From assembly GCF_001870225.1 (NCBI RefSeq), contig NZ_CP017675.1:2367958-2431957 (forward strand): a stretch of 64,000 nt of DNA, read 5' to 3'. Each line of letters opens with the position of its first letter. The stretch's first letter is position 1. Below the pieces are notes generated by a model. The model was not told where the DNA came from. It saw only the letters and a list, made by a program, of their open reading frames with translations, and made no database searches. This stretch comes from Gloeomargarita lithophora Alchichica-D10. Its GTDB lineage: Bacteria; Cyanobacteriota; Cyanobacteriia; Gloeomargaritales; Gloeomargaritaceae. Below, piece after piece: positions 44,662 through 53,586 of this stretch. Both the position numbers and the translations under genes were made by a program.

Positions 44662-45413
44662 ACCAAAAGGCTAACCTGGTGGAAATTTTCGCCGCCATCC
44701 AGGGGGAAGGTAGCTACCTGGGGGAACGGCAAATTTTTCTGCGGTTGGGGGGCTGTGACCTGCGCTGTCGGTTTTGTGACAGTCCCCATACCTGGCAGAC
44801 CAAGCCCCACGCTCGGGTGGAAGTTACTGCTGGGGAGCGGGATTTCCAACCGGTAACCAATCCCGTTACCAGGGCGCAGATTTTGGCCTGGTTACACCGG
44901 CAAGCCCAGGGAGGGCGGCATCAAGCCATTAGCATCACCGGCGGCGAACCCCTGTTGCAGGCGAATTTTTTGGCCGCATTGTTACCCGAATTAACCGCTC
45001 AGATTCCCCTCCCCATTTACTTGGAAACCGGCGGTCATCGCCCCCAGGAATTAGCCCAGGTGTTGCCTTGGGTGAGTATTATCGCTATGGATTACAAGCT
45101 ACCCAGCGTCAGTGGCGAATCCCAGCATCGGGCGCACCAGGAATTTCTCACCCAGGCGATCGGCACCGGGGTAGAACTTTTTGTGAAAATCATCCTGGAT
45201 CAGCACACCCAAACCTCAGAATTGGCGGCGGCTCTGGCGATGATCCAAGCCATTGCCCCGGAGATTTTGGTCATTTTGCAACCCGTTACCCCCCGCCCCA
45301 CCAGCCCCGCTCCCACCCCGGCGCAGGTATTGGGCTGGCAAAAACTCGCCCAGGATTATATGCAAAAGGTGCGGGTGATTCCCCAAACCCATCCCTTCTT
45401 GGGGCAATTGTAA
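44658..45413 (+). CDS. queE: 7-carboxy-7-deazaguanine synthase
   Basis: 251 residues. The radical-SAM cluster ligands are in LGGCDLRCRFCDSPHTW (C-x3-C-x2-C), with IFAAIQGEGSYLGERQIFLR before it and ISITGGEPLLQANF after. QueE makes the deazapurine core of queuosine. It is coupled to the DUF3011 gene by a four-base overlap, which may be chance packing since the functions differ. Confidence 0.93.
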   Translation: MNQKANLVEIFAAIQGEGSYLGERQIFLRLGGCDLRCRFCDSPHTWQTKPHARVEVTAGERDFQPVTNPVTRAQILAWLHRQAQGGRHQAISITGGEPLLQANFLAALLPELTAQIPLPIYLETGGHRPQELAQVLPWVSIIAMDYKLPSVSGESQHRAHQEFLTQAIGTGVELFVKIILDQHTQTSELAAALAMIQAIAPEILVILQPVTPRPTSPAPTPAQVLGWQKLAQDYMQKVRVIPQTHPFLGQL

Positions 45414-45419
45414 CCAACC

Positions 45420-45884
45420 CTACAAATCCAACGGCCCATCCACAATCACCGTGCCCTCCCCACAGGCAATCTGCCCCTTGCGGGTGGTGGGGTCGGCTCC
45501 GGGGCGAAATATCGGGTCTGCCGGACGAAACCGGCCTGGGGTACGGGCTTCACAAACCACCATCGTCATGTTCGTCGGGCCGGTGGCCGCCTGGTCAATA
45601 AAAATCGCACTCACCATCGGCCGACGAGAGGCGGCGGTGGGGATGGCATAAACAAAAGCCCCCCGCACCGTTGTCCGAATCGCATAATTGTACCCACCGG
45701 CCAGACGCGCCCCAGATATTCGCTCTAGGGGTGAAAACGCCGCCGTAAACCGGCCATTGCGTTGGTGATAGGTCTTCTGCGCCCGGGTGATAGCACTCAA
45801 GGGTTGCCAAGCCGTCGTTTGCGCCTGCACTACACCCGCTATGACCATACTGCCGATGATTCCCCACGCCGCCCAAATTTTCAT
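45420..45884 (-). CDS. Exported pilin-like (GspH-type) protein
   Basis: 154 residues. A signal peptide ends near GVVQAQTTA. The mature part matches the type IV pilin-like G/H family found in cyanobacteria: LSAITRAQKTYHQRNGRFTA, RISGARLAGGYNYAIRTT and MTMVVCEARTPG. It lacks a prepilin peptidase site and long pilin helix, so it is likely a soluble exported relative, not a pilus subunit. It starts with ATG at 45884. Confidence 0.7.
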   Translation of the reverse strand: MKIWAAWGIIGSMVIAGVVQAQTTAWQPLSAITRAQKTYHQRNGRFTAAFSPLERISGARLAGGYNYAIRTTVRGAFVYAIPTAASRRPMVSAIFIDQAATGPTNMTMVVCEARTPGRFRPADPIFRPGADPTTRKGQIACGEGTVIVDGPLDL

Positions 45885-46034
45885 TATCCTGTCCCAGCGG
45901 TTGCCTGCATCCCCAGTAAATCATAGGCAATGCCCCTGGCACCAGTCGAGTCACCTTAGGCACAGCAATAGGTGGCAGAAATGCGCCGCCCATATTAAAA
46001 GGTAAATAAAAGGCTAATTATGGAGGTTGGTATC

Positions 46035-46322
46035 ATGGCGCAATTGCTCACCCCAGAAGAAATTAACACCCAAGCCGCTGGTTTAACGGGCTGGGTGGTG
46101 GCAGGCAATTCTCTCAAGTGGGAACATCGGTTTGTGGATTTCTTGGCGGCGATGAAATTCGTCAATTCCCTGGTGGAACCGGCAGAACAGAGGGGGCATC
46201 ACCCGGACATTTTCATCTCCTACAACCGGGTGGTGGTCACCCTCACCACCCATGATGCCGGTGGTTTAACCCAAAAGGATTTTGATTTGGCTCAACAGGT
46301 GAACCAATTGCACTCAAAATAG
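46035..46322 (+). CDS. phhB: Pterin-4a-carbinolamine dehydratase
   Basis: 95 residues. The active-site pattern is WEHRFVDFLAAMKFVNSLVE, EQRGHHPDIFISYNRVVVTL and THDAGGLTQKDFDLA. It dehydrates the 4a-hydroxypterin formed by aromatic hydroxylases; in cyanobacteria the partner is often unclear. A GGAGG site at 46022 supports the ATG at 46035 over that at 46020. Confidence 0.92.
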   Translation: MAQLLTPEEINTQAAGLTGWVVAGNSLKWEHRFVDFLAAMKFVNSLVEPAEQRGHHPDIFISYNRVVVTLTTHDAGGLTQKDFDLAQQVNQLHSK

Positions 46323-46484
46323 GGAATTTTTACAGGAAATGTATCAAGTTTTACCGTTTAACCCCATTGCAAAACTCATAAATTTCCCTTAAACTGATAT
46401 TCATCTGGTTTATGTATGCCTTGATTTAAGGTTCAGCATTGACCTGTGGTGCATCTGTTGTTTGTTTTGGTGTGAGGATAAACC

Positions 46485-48209
46485 ATGTCCAAAAAATTCA
46501 TGTTCAAGTTGTTGGCCACCGGTTCCCTGGCGATGGGGGTTTCTCTAGCGATGGCTGGGGAAGCACAAGCCCAAATCACCACCCAAAATTCCCGGGAGTC
46601 CATCAATCAAGTCCGGGAATACATTCGGGAATTGAAAGAAGATAACGAACTGGGTCAGGTTACTTCCGTTTCCGAATTTGTAGATGTGAAACCGACGGAC
46701 TGGGCGTTTTTGGCACTGCAGTCTTTGGTAGAACGCTACGGCTGTATCGTCGGTCTGCCCACGAATCCGCCTACTTACCAAGGGCGTAGAGCCACCACCC
46801 GCTATGAATTTGCCGCCGGTTTGAATGCTTGTTTGGATCGGATCAATGAATTGATTGCCGCCTCGGTGGAAAACCTGGTCACGAAAGAAGACCTGAAGTT
46901 GCTCCAACGCCTGCAAGAGGAATTTGCGGCGGAATTAGCACTCCTGCGGGGACGGGTGGACACCCTGGAAGCCCGGACTGCCACCTTGGAAGCGCAACAA
47001 TTTTCCACCACGACCAAGCTGAGCGGTCAGGTGATTTTGGCGGCGCAGGGGGCATTTGGGGGCAATCAGGCGGTGCCCAAGGGGGTTCCCCAGGGTGCGT
47101 TTGGCAATATCCAAGATGCCACCACGTTTGGTTACCGGGTGAATCTGAATTTCAACACCAGCTTCACGGGTAAAGACCTGTTGCTGACCACAATTCAGAT
47201 GGATGACGTGACTCTCGGTGCGGGTGCCGCCGGGGTGACGGGGACAAATAATTCGGCACTGGGCTATAGCTTCCTTAACCGGGCTGGTGGTGGGGTAGCT
47301 GGTCTGTGGTATTTGAGTTATACCTTTCCGGTGTTGGCGGACAAGGGGTCAATTTACATCACTGGCTACGGCGGTGGGGTGAATGACTACGTGGATACCC
47401 TCAGCCCCTTGAATGATGATGGTCAGGGTGCGCTGTCTGGTTTTGGTCTGCGTAACCCTCTGTATAACCAAAACTTGGCTTTGGGGGTGGGTGCAGGCTT
47501 TAACTACAACTTCCTGGATGACAAATTGAACTTTGCCATCGGTTATTTGGCCAATGGTAATGCGGGGGGTGGAGCGTTTGGTACCGTGGGAACTGTAAAT
47601 CCTGCCGGGACGGAAGGGTTGTTTGGTTCTTCTTTCAACGCTTTTGTGCAATTAACGGGCTATCCCACGGATAACCTGGGCTTGAGCGTGTTGTATATTC
47701 GCAGTGGCAGTGACCCAGATTCCGGTTTGGCAATCAACTATGGTGGGGGTGTTGGTACCGCTGCCGTAGATGCCGTGAATGTAGGTACTTCTCAGGCGGA
47801 CAATGTGGGCTTCCAATTCAAGTGGCAACCCCTGAAGAACTTCATTTTGGGCGGCTGGTTTGGGGCGACCTGGTTTGCTGGCGTGAGTGCGGCTAACGCC
47901 GGTACTTCAGGTACGGCGTTGAACTACGCCCTGGTGTTTGCCTTCCCAGATGTAGGCACCAAGGGGAGTCAAGCGCAGATCGTGGTGGGTGCGCCCCCCT
48001 ACCTGACAAATAGTACTGGATTGGTAGCAAATGGCTTGACGGCGGCGGCGGCGGATGATGTCCCTATCTTGGTGGAAGGTTCCTACCGCTTCAAGTTCAC
48101 TGAATACCTTTCTATTACTCCGGGTATTATTGCCATCTTCAGTCCTGAAGGGAATAGTGCCAACAGTACCGTGCTGGTGGGTGTGATTCGTTCCACCTTC
48201 AGCTTCTAA
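46485..48209 (+). CDS. SLH-OprB outer-membrane porin (iron uptake porin type)
   Basis: 574 residues. A signal peptide ends AGEAQAQ. An SLH domain follows (VSEFVDVKPTDWAFLALQSL, VERYGCIVGLP, ATTRYEFAAGLNACLDRINE), then a coiled coil around 130-170 and an OprB-like beta barrel ending in Phe (GVIRSTFSF). These are the main outer-membrane proteins of cyanobacteria (Som family), anchored to the cell wall by SLH. The 162 bases before it may be a long leader. A terminator lies just after. Confidence 0.93.
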   Translation: MSKKFMFKLLATGSLAMGVSLAMAGEAQAQITTQNSRESINQVREYIRELKEDNELGQVTSVSEFVDVKPTDWAFLALQSLVERYGCIVGLPTNPPTYQGRRATTRYEFAAGLNACLDRINELIAASVENLVTKEDLKLLQRLQEEFAAELALLRGRVDTLEARTATLEAQQFSTTTKLSGQVILAAQGAFGGNQAVPKGVPQGAFGNIQDATTFGYRVNLNFNTSFTGKDLLLTTIQMDDVTLGAGAAGVTGTNNSALGYSFLNRAGGGVAGLWYLSYTFPVLADKGSIYITGYGGGVNDYVDTLSPLNDDGQGALSGFGLRNPLYNQNLALGVGAGFNYNFLDDKLNFAIGYLANGNAGGGAFGTVGTVNPAGTEGLFGSSFNAFVQLTGYPTDNLGLSVLYIRSGSDPDSGLAINYGGGVGTAAVDAVNVGTSQADNVGFQFKWQPLKNFILGGWFGATWFAGVSAANAGTSGTALNYALVFAFPDVGTKGSQAQIVVGAPPYLTNSTGLVANGLTAAAADDVPILVEGSYRFKFTEYLSITPGIIAIFSPEGNSANSTVLVGVIRSTFSF

Positions 48210-48245
48210 TTTTTCAACCTGAACTCAACATTAATTTGCAGTTTG

Positions 48246-48270
48246 CCCCTCCAATCAGAGGGGTTTTTTA
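48246..48270 (+). terminator. Rho-independent terminator after the porin gene
   Basis: CCCCTC at 48246-48251, a six-base loop, GAGGGG at 48258-48263, then six T. It ends the porin transcript and lies between convergent genes. Confidence 0.8.
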
Positions 48271-48279
48271 TTGCCTTTT

Positions 48280-48927
48280 TTATTGCGCTTGAATTTGACC
48301 CATAAACCAGGCAGTGACGGCGGCTTGATTTGCCGTGCGACTCCGTTGCAAAGCCTGTTCCAGTAAATTTAATGCCAATCCGGGTAAAACCTGAGAAGTG
48401 CGAATACGGCGACTGGTGCCATCCGGGCTAATGGAAAAACCAAAAATGTGCTGGGTTTCCACCGCCACAATCCAATACTCAGCAATGCCCAAATCCTCAT
48501 ACTGTAAGCGTTTGGCTCCCAAATCATCCGCCAGGGACGTATCGCTAATTTCAATCACCAAATCCGGCAGGGGATAGCTATCCAAATCCACCACCCGCGT
48601 CCCCCAGGGGATACTATTAGCCTGGTCACCCACATAAACCGAAATATCCGGTTGGAGTTCATTGCGCCCCGGTTGCCGATAGGAACAGGCATCTTTGACC
48701 GTAGCTAATATTTGTCTCTGCCCTACCCAAAAGGTGAGCATAAATAAAATCAGCGCATGGTCTTGAGAATGGTCAGAGCCGGTGGACATGGGTTCTAGGC
48801 GTAAATGTCCTTGGTAATAATAACCCTTGAGTTTGCTATTTTTGGGGTCATCGGCAATTTGTACAAACTCGCTCCAATCGGCTTTTTGCCAAGTGTTTAA
48901 GGGAGTTTGGGTGAGGCTGGTCGTCAT
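48280..48927 (-). CDS. Uma2-family (DUF820) protein, tandem copy A
   Basis: 215 residues. The Uma2 nuclease-like core shows GRNELQPDISVYVGDQANSI, LPDLVIEISDTSLADDLGAK and IAEYWIVAVETQHIFGFSIS. The Asp and ExS-type acidic residues of the restriction-endonuclease-like fold are present. It is a near-copy of the next gene apart from a block around residues 56-85. Function is unknown; many cyanobacteria carry dozens of such genes. Confidence 0.87.
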   Translation of the reverse strand: MTTSLTQTPLNTWQKADWSEFVQIADDPKNSKLKGYYYQGHLRLEPMSTGSDHSQDHALILFMLTFWVGQRQILATVKDACSYRQPGRNELQPDISVYVGDQANSIPWGTRVVDLDSYPLPDLVIEISDTSLADDLGAKRLQYEDLGIAEYWIVAVETQHIFGFSISPDGTSRRIRTSQVLPGLALNLLEQALQRSRTANQAAVTAWFMGQIQAQ

Positions 48928-48960
48928 GGAATTTTAGGGGTGATTAAATTAAAAATTCAA

Positions 48961-49605
48961 TCAGGTTTTCACCTGTTCCATAAACCAAGCGGTAACGGCG
49001 GCTTGATTTTCCGTGCGACTCCGTTGCAAAGCCTGTTCGAGTAAATTTAATGCGAGTCCGGGTAAAACTTGCGAAGTGCGAATACGGCGACTGGTGCGAT
49101 CCGGGCTAATCGAAAAACCAAAAATTTGCTGGTTTTCCACCGCCACAATCCAATACTCAGCAATGCCCAAATCCTCGTATTGCAAGCGTTTGGCTCCCAA
49201 ATCATCCGCCAGGGACGTATCGCTAATTTCAATGACCAAATCCGGCAGGGGATAGGTATCCAAATCCACCACCCGCGTCCCCCAGGGAATCCCATTAGCC
49301 TGGTCACCCACATAAACCGAAATATCCGGTTGGAGTTCATTGCGCCCCCGTTGCCGATAGGAACAGGCATCATGGCCATTCATTGCCATACCCCGCAGGG
49401 CGGCAAACAAACCGACTAAAATGCTGATGGTCATGTGGTCTTTAGCATGGTCAGAGCCGGTGGACATGGGTTCTAGGCGTAAATGTCCTTGGTAATAATA
49501 ACCCTTGATTTTGCTATTTTTAGGGTCATCGGCAATACGCTCAAACGCATCCCAATCAGCTTTTTGCCAAGTGTTTAAGGGGGTTTGTATCGCACTGGTG
49601 GTCAT
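48961..49605 (-). CDS. Uma2-family (DUF820) protein, tandem copy B
   Basis: 214 residues, nearly identical to copy A at both ends (TPLNTWQKADW, then GRNELQPDISVYVGDQANGI, VIEISDTSLADDLGAKRLQY), but the block after STGSDH reads AKDHMTISILVGLFAALRGM where copy A reads SQDHALILFMLTFWVGQRQI. The pair arose by tandem duplication. The start at 49605 matches copy A's MTTS opening; a Met four codons upstream is in frame. Confidence 0.87.
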   Translation of the reverse strand: MTTSAIQTPLNTWQKADWDAFERIADDPKNSKIKGYYYQGHLRLEPMSTGSDHAKDHMTISILVGLFAALRGMAMNGHDACSYRQRGRNELQPDISVYVGDQANGIPWGTRVVDLDTYPLPDLVIEISDTSLADDLGAKRLQYEDLGIAEYWIVAVENQQIFGFSISPDRTSRRIRTSQVLPGLALNLLEQALQRSRTENQAAVTAWFMEQVKT

Positions 49606-49632
49606 CGCCAATTCCAACGCAAGGAAACACCA

Positions 49633-50004
49633 TTACATAAACAAATTATCCAGGGACAAGGCGGCACTATTGCCCCGTTCCAACTCCACCAGCAGGCGGT
49701 TTAACTGCGCCCAGATTAACAGAGTGATCGCAACGGTCAACCCCACCGCCACCCCCAGCGACCACTGCCAGGGAAACCCAAAGATATTCACCCCGGCGGC
49801 CAAAAAACTGGTCATCCCCCCGGCAATCCCCACAATTGGCAGTTGTAACTGTCGCCGCAAATCCGCCAACGTGCGGGTGGAATGCTGGACTTGCCAGGAC
49901 TGCACCGACTGCTTGAGTAGGGCATTAAAGGCACTGCCCGCCGTGAGAGCCGCCATCAGACCCATGACCAACAGTAAATAGGGAGGATTGTAATAAAAAT
50001 ACAC
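49633..50004 (-). CDS. Small membrane protein of unknown function
   Basis: 123 residues with two or three hydrophobic helices: YLLLVMGLMAALTAGSAFNA at the start, then IVGIAGGMTSFLAAGVNIFG and LGVAVGLTVAITLLIWAQLN. A charged loop with SWQVQHSTRTLADLRRQLQL separates them. I do not recognise a family. It lies 20 bases after the LpxB-like gene on the same strand, so they may be cotranscribed. Confidence 0.6.
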   Translation of the reverse strand: MYFYYNPPYLLLVMGLMAALTAGSAFNALLKQSVQSWQVQHSTRTLADLRRQLQLPIVGIAGGMTSFLAAGVNIFGFPWQWSLGVAVGLTVAITLLIWAQLNRLLVELERGNSAALSLDNLFM

Positions 50005-50023
50005 AGTGAACCTGTAAATGCCG

Positions 50024-51268
50024 TTAGCCTATTCTACCATTGGCCAGCAGTTCCCCCACCATCGCCGCCACCTCCCGGTCAGCCCCCACCGCCCCCCGCA
50101 CCTGCAAGAGTTCCCGGCGCACCTGGGCTAGGGTTTCCGGCTGGGTCAACCATTGGTCAAGCAGTTCCCCCACCACCTCAGGGGGAATCGCCCCGATCAA
50201 CTCCGGGACAATCTGCCGCCCCGCCCAGATATTCGGCCAGGCCAGTAGTCCCAGCCGCCGCCGCATCCACCACCCATAGGCCGTGGCAAAACCCCACCCC
50301 AGCCCCGGCAAATTCGCCAACACCCCCGGAATCCCATCCCACGCCCGCGCCACCTCCCCCACGGTCTGATGGGTCAACACCAAAACCAGCATCGGCACCC
50401 CCAAGGCACACAATTCCGCCGTATTGGCTCCCACGGTGGTAATACAGACACAACATTCCCGCAAAACACTATAGGCCGGAAACGCTTGCACCAAGCGCAC
50501 CCGCAGGCCGTTTTTTAAGACAAAGTAATTATATTGACCGACTTGTTCTAGGGTGGCTGATTCCCAACCCAAGCGGGTAATGATCGGATTGTCCTGGGGG
50601 TCAGCATAGCGAGCCAAGGCCGCCAGGGTCAGGGTAGGAGCCACGGGCAGGATAAACTCCACGTCCGGGTGCCGTTGCGCCAACCCCGCCGCCACCGTCA
50701 AACAAAAGGGCACCCCCTGGGTAAGTTTATTGGGTTTGGAACCGGGTAATAAGCCAATTTGCCTGCGGGGTGGGGTGATAACCGCTTCTGCCGCCGCCGC
50801 CACCATCAAATCCCCCACCACCCGTGCCCGTGGCTGGTAACGGGGGGGGATTTGGCTGAGTAGATGCTTTTTGGCCAACGCCAGCGCCGTAAACCAATCG
50901 GGCCAGCGCACCTGCACCTCCGCATAGGCCAGGGTTGCATAACCCAGCCGCCCGCCGCACACCAGGGTATAAAAGGGGTCGCCTCCCAAAAACAGCGCCA
51001 CCCCCTGGGGCAACCAATCCCAACCCGCCGCCGTGCGCCCCCAGAGCAGAAACGGCCAAAAATCCTCTGCCGCCTGCACCCGTGCTACCCCCGCTATCTG
51101 TTGGAGGATTTGCGTCTCTTCCCCAGTGCTGTGGGGACAGGGGGACAAGACCACCGAAATCCGTAGGTTTTCCCCCCAGGTGGCGTGCAACTGCGCTACC
51201 ACCGGGCGTACCCAGGTGGACACCTCCCCAGGGCCGTTGGTCAAAATCAGTACATCCGCCTGCGGCAT
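50024..51268 (-). CDS. LpxB-like (lipid-A-disaccharide synthase-related) glycosyltransferase
   Basis: 414 residues. It has two Rossmann-like halves of the GT-B fold: DVLILTNGPGEVSTWVRPVV, GVALFLGGDPFYTLVCG, RVVGDLMV and IGLLPGSKPNKLTQGVPFCL, then CVCITTVGANTAELCALGVP and MLVLVLTHQTVG. This is the cyanobacterial lipid-A-disaccharide synthase-related family, distinct from true LpxB, whose substrate is not established. The stop lies just before the start of the membrane protein gene downstream. Confidence 0.83.
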   Translation of the reverse strand: MPQADVLILTNGPGEVSTWVRPVVAQLHATWGENLRISVVLSPCPHSTGEETQILQQIAGVARVQAAEDFWPFLLWGRTAAGWDWLPQGVALFLGGDPFYTLVCGGRLGYATLAYAEVQVRWPDWFTALALAKKHLLSQIPPRYQPRARVVGDLMVAAAAEAVITPPRRQIGLLPGSKPNKLTQGVPFCLTVAAGLAQRHPDVEFILPVAPTLTLAALARYADPQDNPIITRLGWESATLEQVGQYNYFVLKNGLRVRLVQAFPAYSVLRECCVCITTVGANTAELCALGVPMLVLVLTHQTVGEVARAWDGIPGVLANLPGLGWGFATAYGWWMRRRLGLLAWPNIWAGRQIVPELIGAIPPEVVGELLDQWLTQPETLAQVRRELLQVRGAVGADREVAAMVGELLANGRIG

Positions 51269-51589
51269 TTACCCCGGTTCCCCCAACCATTCCCCCGCCC
51301 GTTGCCCCAAACTCAGCGGTAAACTCACCGCCCGTCCCAACCGAGGCCGTTCGCGGGTTTGCTCCAGCCAATGCCACACCTGCTCCACCACCTGCCATTC
51401 GTGCAGGTACAGCAACACCTCGTGCAAATGCGCCAGATATTCCTCCTCATTCAAGGGGAAAGACACCTGCTCCAGATACCGCCACATCACCTGAAAATAC
51501 AAGCGATTGCGGAGTTGCCGCAGTTGTACATCGTAGGCATAGCCCCACTTGCTTTGCAATAACTGCCGCAAGTCCTGCGCCGTTTTCAT
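51269..51589 (-). CDS. DUF3067 family protein
   Basis: 106 residues: MKTAQDLRQLLQSKWGYAYD, VQLRQLRNRLYFQVMWRYLE and RPRLGRAVSLPLSLGQRAGE match the DUF3067 family shared by cyanobacteria and chloroplast lineages, with no settled function. Its stop is one base from the start of the LpxB-like gene, suggesting an operon. The Met at 51589 was chosen by family start; one at 51604 is in frame. Confidence 0.82.
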   Translation of the reverse strand: MKTAQDLRQLLQSKWGYAYDVQLRQLRNRLYFQVMWRYLEQVSFPLNEEEYLAHLHEVLLYLHEWQVVEQVWHWLEQTRERPRLGRAVSLPLSLGQRAGEWLGEPG

Positions 51590-51614
51590 CCCCAACCCTC
51601 GCAATGCTCTTCCT

Positions 51615-52391
51615 CTATCCTAATGCGGTGCCGATGATCTGCCGCATGATCGCCTCTGCCGCCGGAGTGGTCGCCAGAATGCTGGGCAATAAGGGGGGCA
51701 TTTGATTAAATTCCAATGCTTGCCCCGCCGCCGTAATCACTACCCCCCCCGCCGCCAAAACCAAGGCCACGCCCCCTGCCACATCCCATTCATGCTTCGG
51801 GCTTAGGCTAAAGGTGGCATCCGCCCGCCCCGCCGCCACCTGAGCCAACTTGTAGGCAATCGAACCCACCACCCGGATGGTCATCTGCCCCTCAAACCGC
51901 TGCCACGTCCCCCGGCGCACCTCGGAGCGACTCGCCAACACCACCGGCATTGCCCCCAAAGGATGCCCCGCCCCCACCGGCAGGCCGTTACAGGTCACCC
52001 CCGCCCCGATCTGTCCCAGAAATAGCTCCTCCTGCGCCGGGTTGTACACCCCACCCAAGCAGGGCTGACCATCCACCACCAAGGCCACCGAGAGCGCATA
52101 TTCGGGAATCCCCTGCACCAACTCCCGGGTGCCATCAATCGGGTCCACCACCCACACCCGCTGCTGCCCCAACCGTTGCGGCTGATCTTGAGTTTCCTCC
52201 GAGAGCCAGCCATCGGTGGGAAACGCCCCCAGCAACGCCGCTTGCAGTACCCGATTGGCCGCTAAATCCGCCTCAGTCAACGGGTCATCCCCGGTTTTAT
52301 AGGTGGTTTTTAGCCCCGTTTCCACCACCTGACATACCGCCGCCCCCGCCTGCCGGAGGGCACTTTCTAAAACCGCCAGTTCCCTAACCAT
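51615..52391 (-). CDS. Inositol-monophosphatase-family phosphatase (CysQ-like)
   Basis: 258 residues. The metal site WVVDPIDGTRELVQGIPEYA, the upstream WLSEETQ and the C-terminal KHEWDVAGGVALVLAAGG are typical. KTGDDPLTEADLAAN and the spacing fit the 3'(2'),5'-bisphosphate nucleotidase group (CysQ), which removes PAP from sulfate assimilation. Inositol phosphatase activity cannot be ruled out. The start overlaps the end of cax by eight bases. Confidence 0.85.
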   Translation of the reverse strand: MVRELAVLESALRQAGAAVCQVVETGLKTTYKTGDDPLTEADLAANRVLQAALLGAFPTDGWLSEETQDQPQRLGQQRVWVVDPIDGTRELVQGIPEYALSVALVVDGQPCLGGVYNPAQEELFLGQIGAGVTCNGLPVGAGHPLGAMPVVLASRSEVRRGTWQRFEGQMTIRVVGSIAYKLAQVAAGRADATFSLSPKHEWDVAGGVALVLAAGGVVITAAGQALEFNQMPPLLPSILATTPAAEAIMRQIIGTALG

Positions 52392-53484
52392 GAAAGTAAA
52401 AAGCCGTACCTAAAACCGCATAGGTAACCAACAACAAAAGCCCTTCCAACCAATTCATCTGACCATCATGCACAATGGAATTGGTAATCAGAATTGTCAT
52501 CGCTACAGTTAATACTTCAAATATATTAAATTGCAAATCCATTTGTTTCGGGAAAAAAGAACTGGCCAGCACCAGCAGGGGAGCGACAAACATGGTGATT
52601 TGCACCGTGGAACCAATCGCCACATTAAAGGCCAAATCCATCTTGTTTTTCCAAGCAAACGTCACACAGGCAATGTATTCCACCACCCCGGCGAACAGGG
52701 GGATTAAAATCACACCGCTAAACAATTCACTTAACCCCAAATCCTTAGTGGCTGTTTCCAAACTGGCCACCAAAATTTCCGACACAAATACCATCCCCAC
52801 CGTCGCCACCAACAAAATCCCCACCTGCAAAGGGATGTTAATATTATGATGCACCTCCTCCCCATGAATGGCCGTTGCCCCATGCACCGTACCATTGGCT
52901 TCAGCGGCCATCAATTCCGATGTGGCCTGGGAACGTTTAATAGAGAACAAGATACTCATGGCATAAAAACCCAACAATAAAACCGAAGTCACCACCGAAA
53001 ACCCCTGGATCGAACCGGCTTCCAAATTGGGGGAAGTTGCCACAATTAAGGTGGGGGTCAACAACACCGTCACCGCCAACAACAAAGAGGAAGAATTCAT
53101 CCGGGCGGTACCGGATTCAAAAGTCAATTCTGGCACCCGTATCCCCCCCAGCAATGCCCCCAACCCCAAGGCCAGCAGCAAATTAGCAATAATCGAACCG
53201 CTAATACTGGCTTCGACAATATCCACCAAACCCGAACGCAAAGCCACAATCGCAATAATCAATTCCGTTGCATTGCCAAAAGTGGCATTCAGCAAGCCCC
53301 CAATGGTCGGCCCTGTCACCACCGCAATTTCCTCCGTACTGTTGGCAATCCAGGCCGCCAAGGGCACAATCGCCAACCCGGAAATCGCAAACACCACCAG
53401 CGGGGACACTGGCAAAGTTTCCACCCAAAAGGCAATCGGCACAAATAGGAGTAAACCCAGGAAAATCTTGGTTTTTAACGACAT
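52384..53484 (-). CDS. cax: Calcium/proton exchanger
   Basis: 366 residues with eleven hydrophobic segments. The two inverted CaCA repeats are clear: GLLNATFGNATELIIAIVAL and GVVEYIACVTFAWKNKMDLA with AFNVAIGSTVQI. It expels calcium using the proton gradient. It lies upstream of, and overlaps, the CysQ-like gene. No calcyanin-like glycine-zipper gene was found nearby. Confidence 0.93.
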   Translation of the reverse strand: MSLKTKIFLGLLLFVPIAFWVETLPVSPLVVFAISGLAIVPLAAWIANSTEEIAVVTGPTIGGLLNATFGNATELIIAIVALRSGLVDIVEASISGSIIANLLLALGLGALLGGIRVPELTFESGTARMNSSSLLLAVTVLLTPTLIVATSPNLEAGSIQGFSVVTSVLLLGFYAMSILFSIKRSQATSELMAAEANGTVHGATAIHGEEVHHNINIPLQVGILLVATVGMVFVSEILVASLETATKDLGLSELFSGVILIPLFAGVVEYIACVTFAWKNKMDLAFNVAIGSTVQITMFVAPLLVLASSFFPKQMDLQFNIFEVLTVAMTILITNSIVHDGQMNWLEGLLLLVTYAVLGTAFYFHG

Positions 53485-53586
53485 AAATCCTCCCCACAGG
53501 ACAAGCGGATGGAGCCGGTAACGCTTTTAATATACCCGACCCAGACCTGATAAGATCAGCCAAGCAGGAGGCCGAGGCGCAAAGCG

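Noticed and set aside
52384-53484. A calcium/proton exchanger hinting at a calcyanin (carbonate biomineralisation) locus
   Set aside because: I looked for a glycine-zipper repeat protein on either side and found none, so Cax is reported alone.
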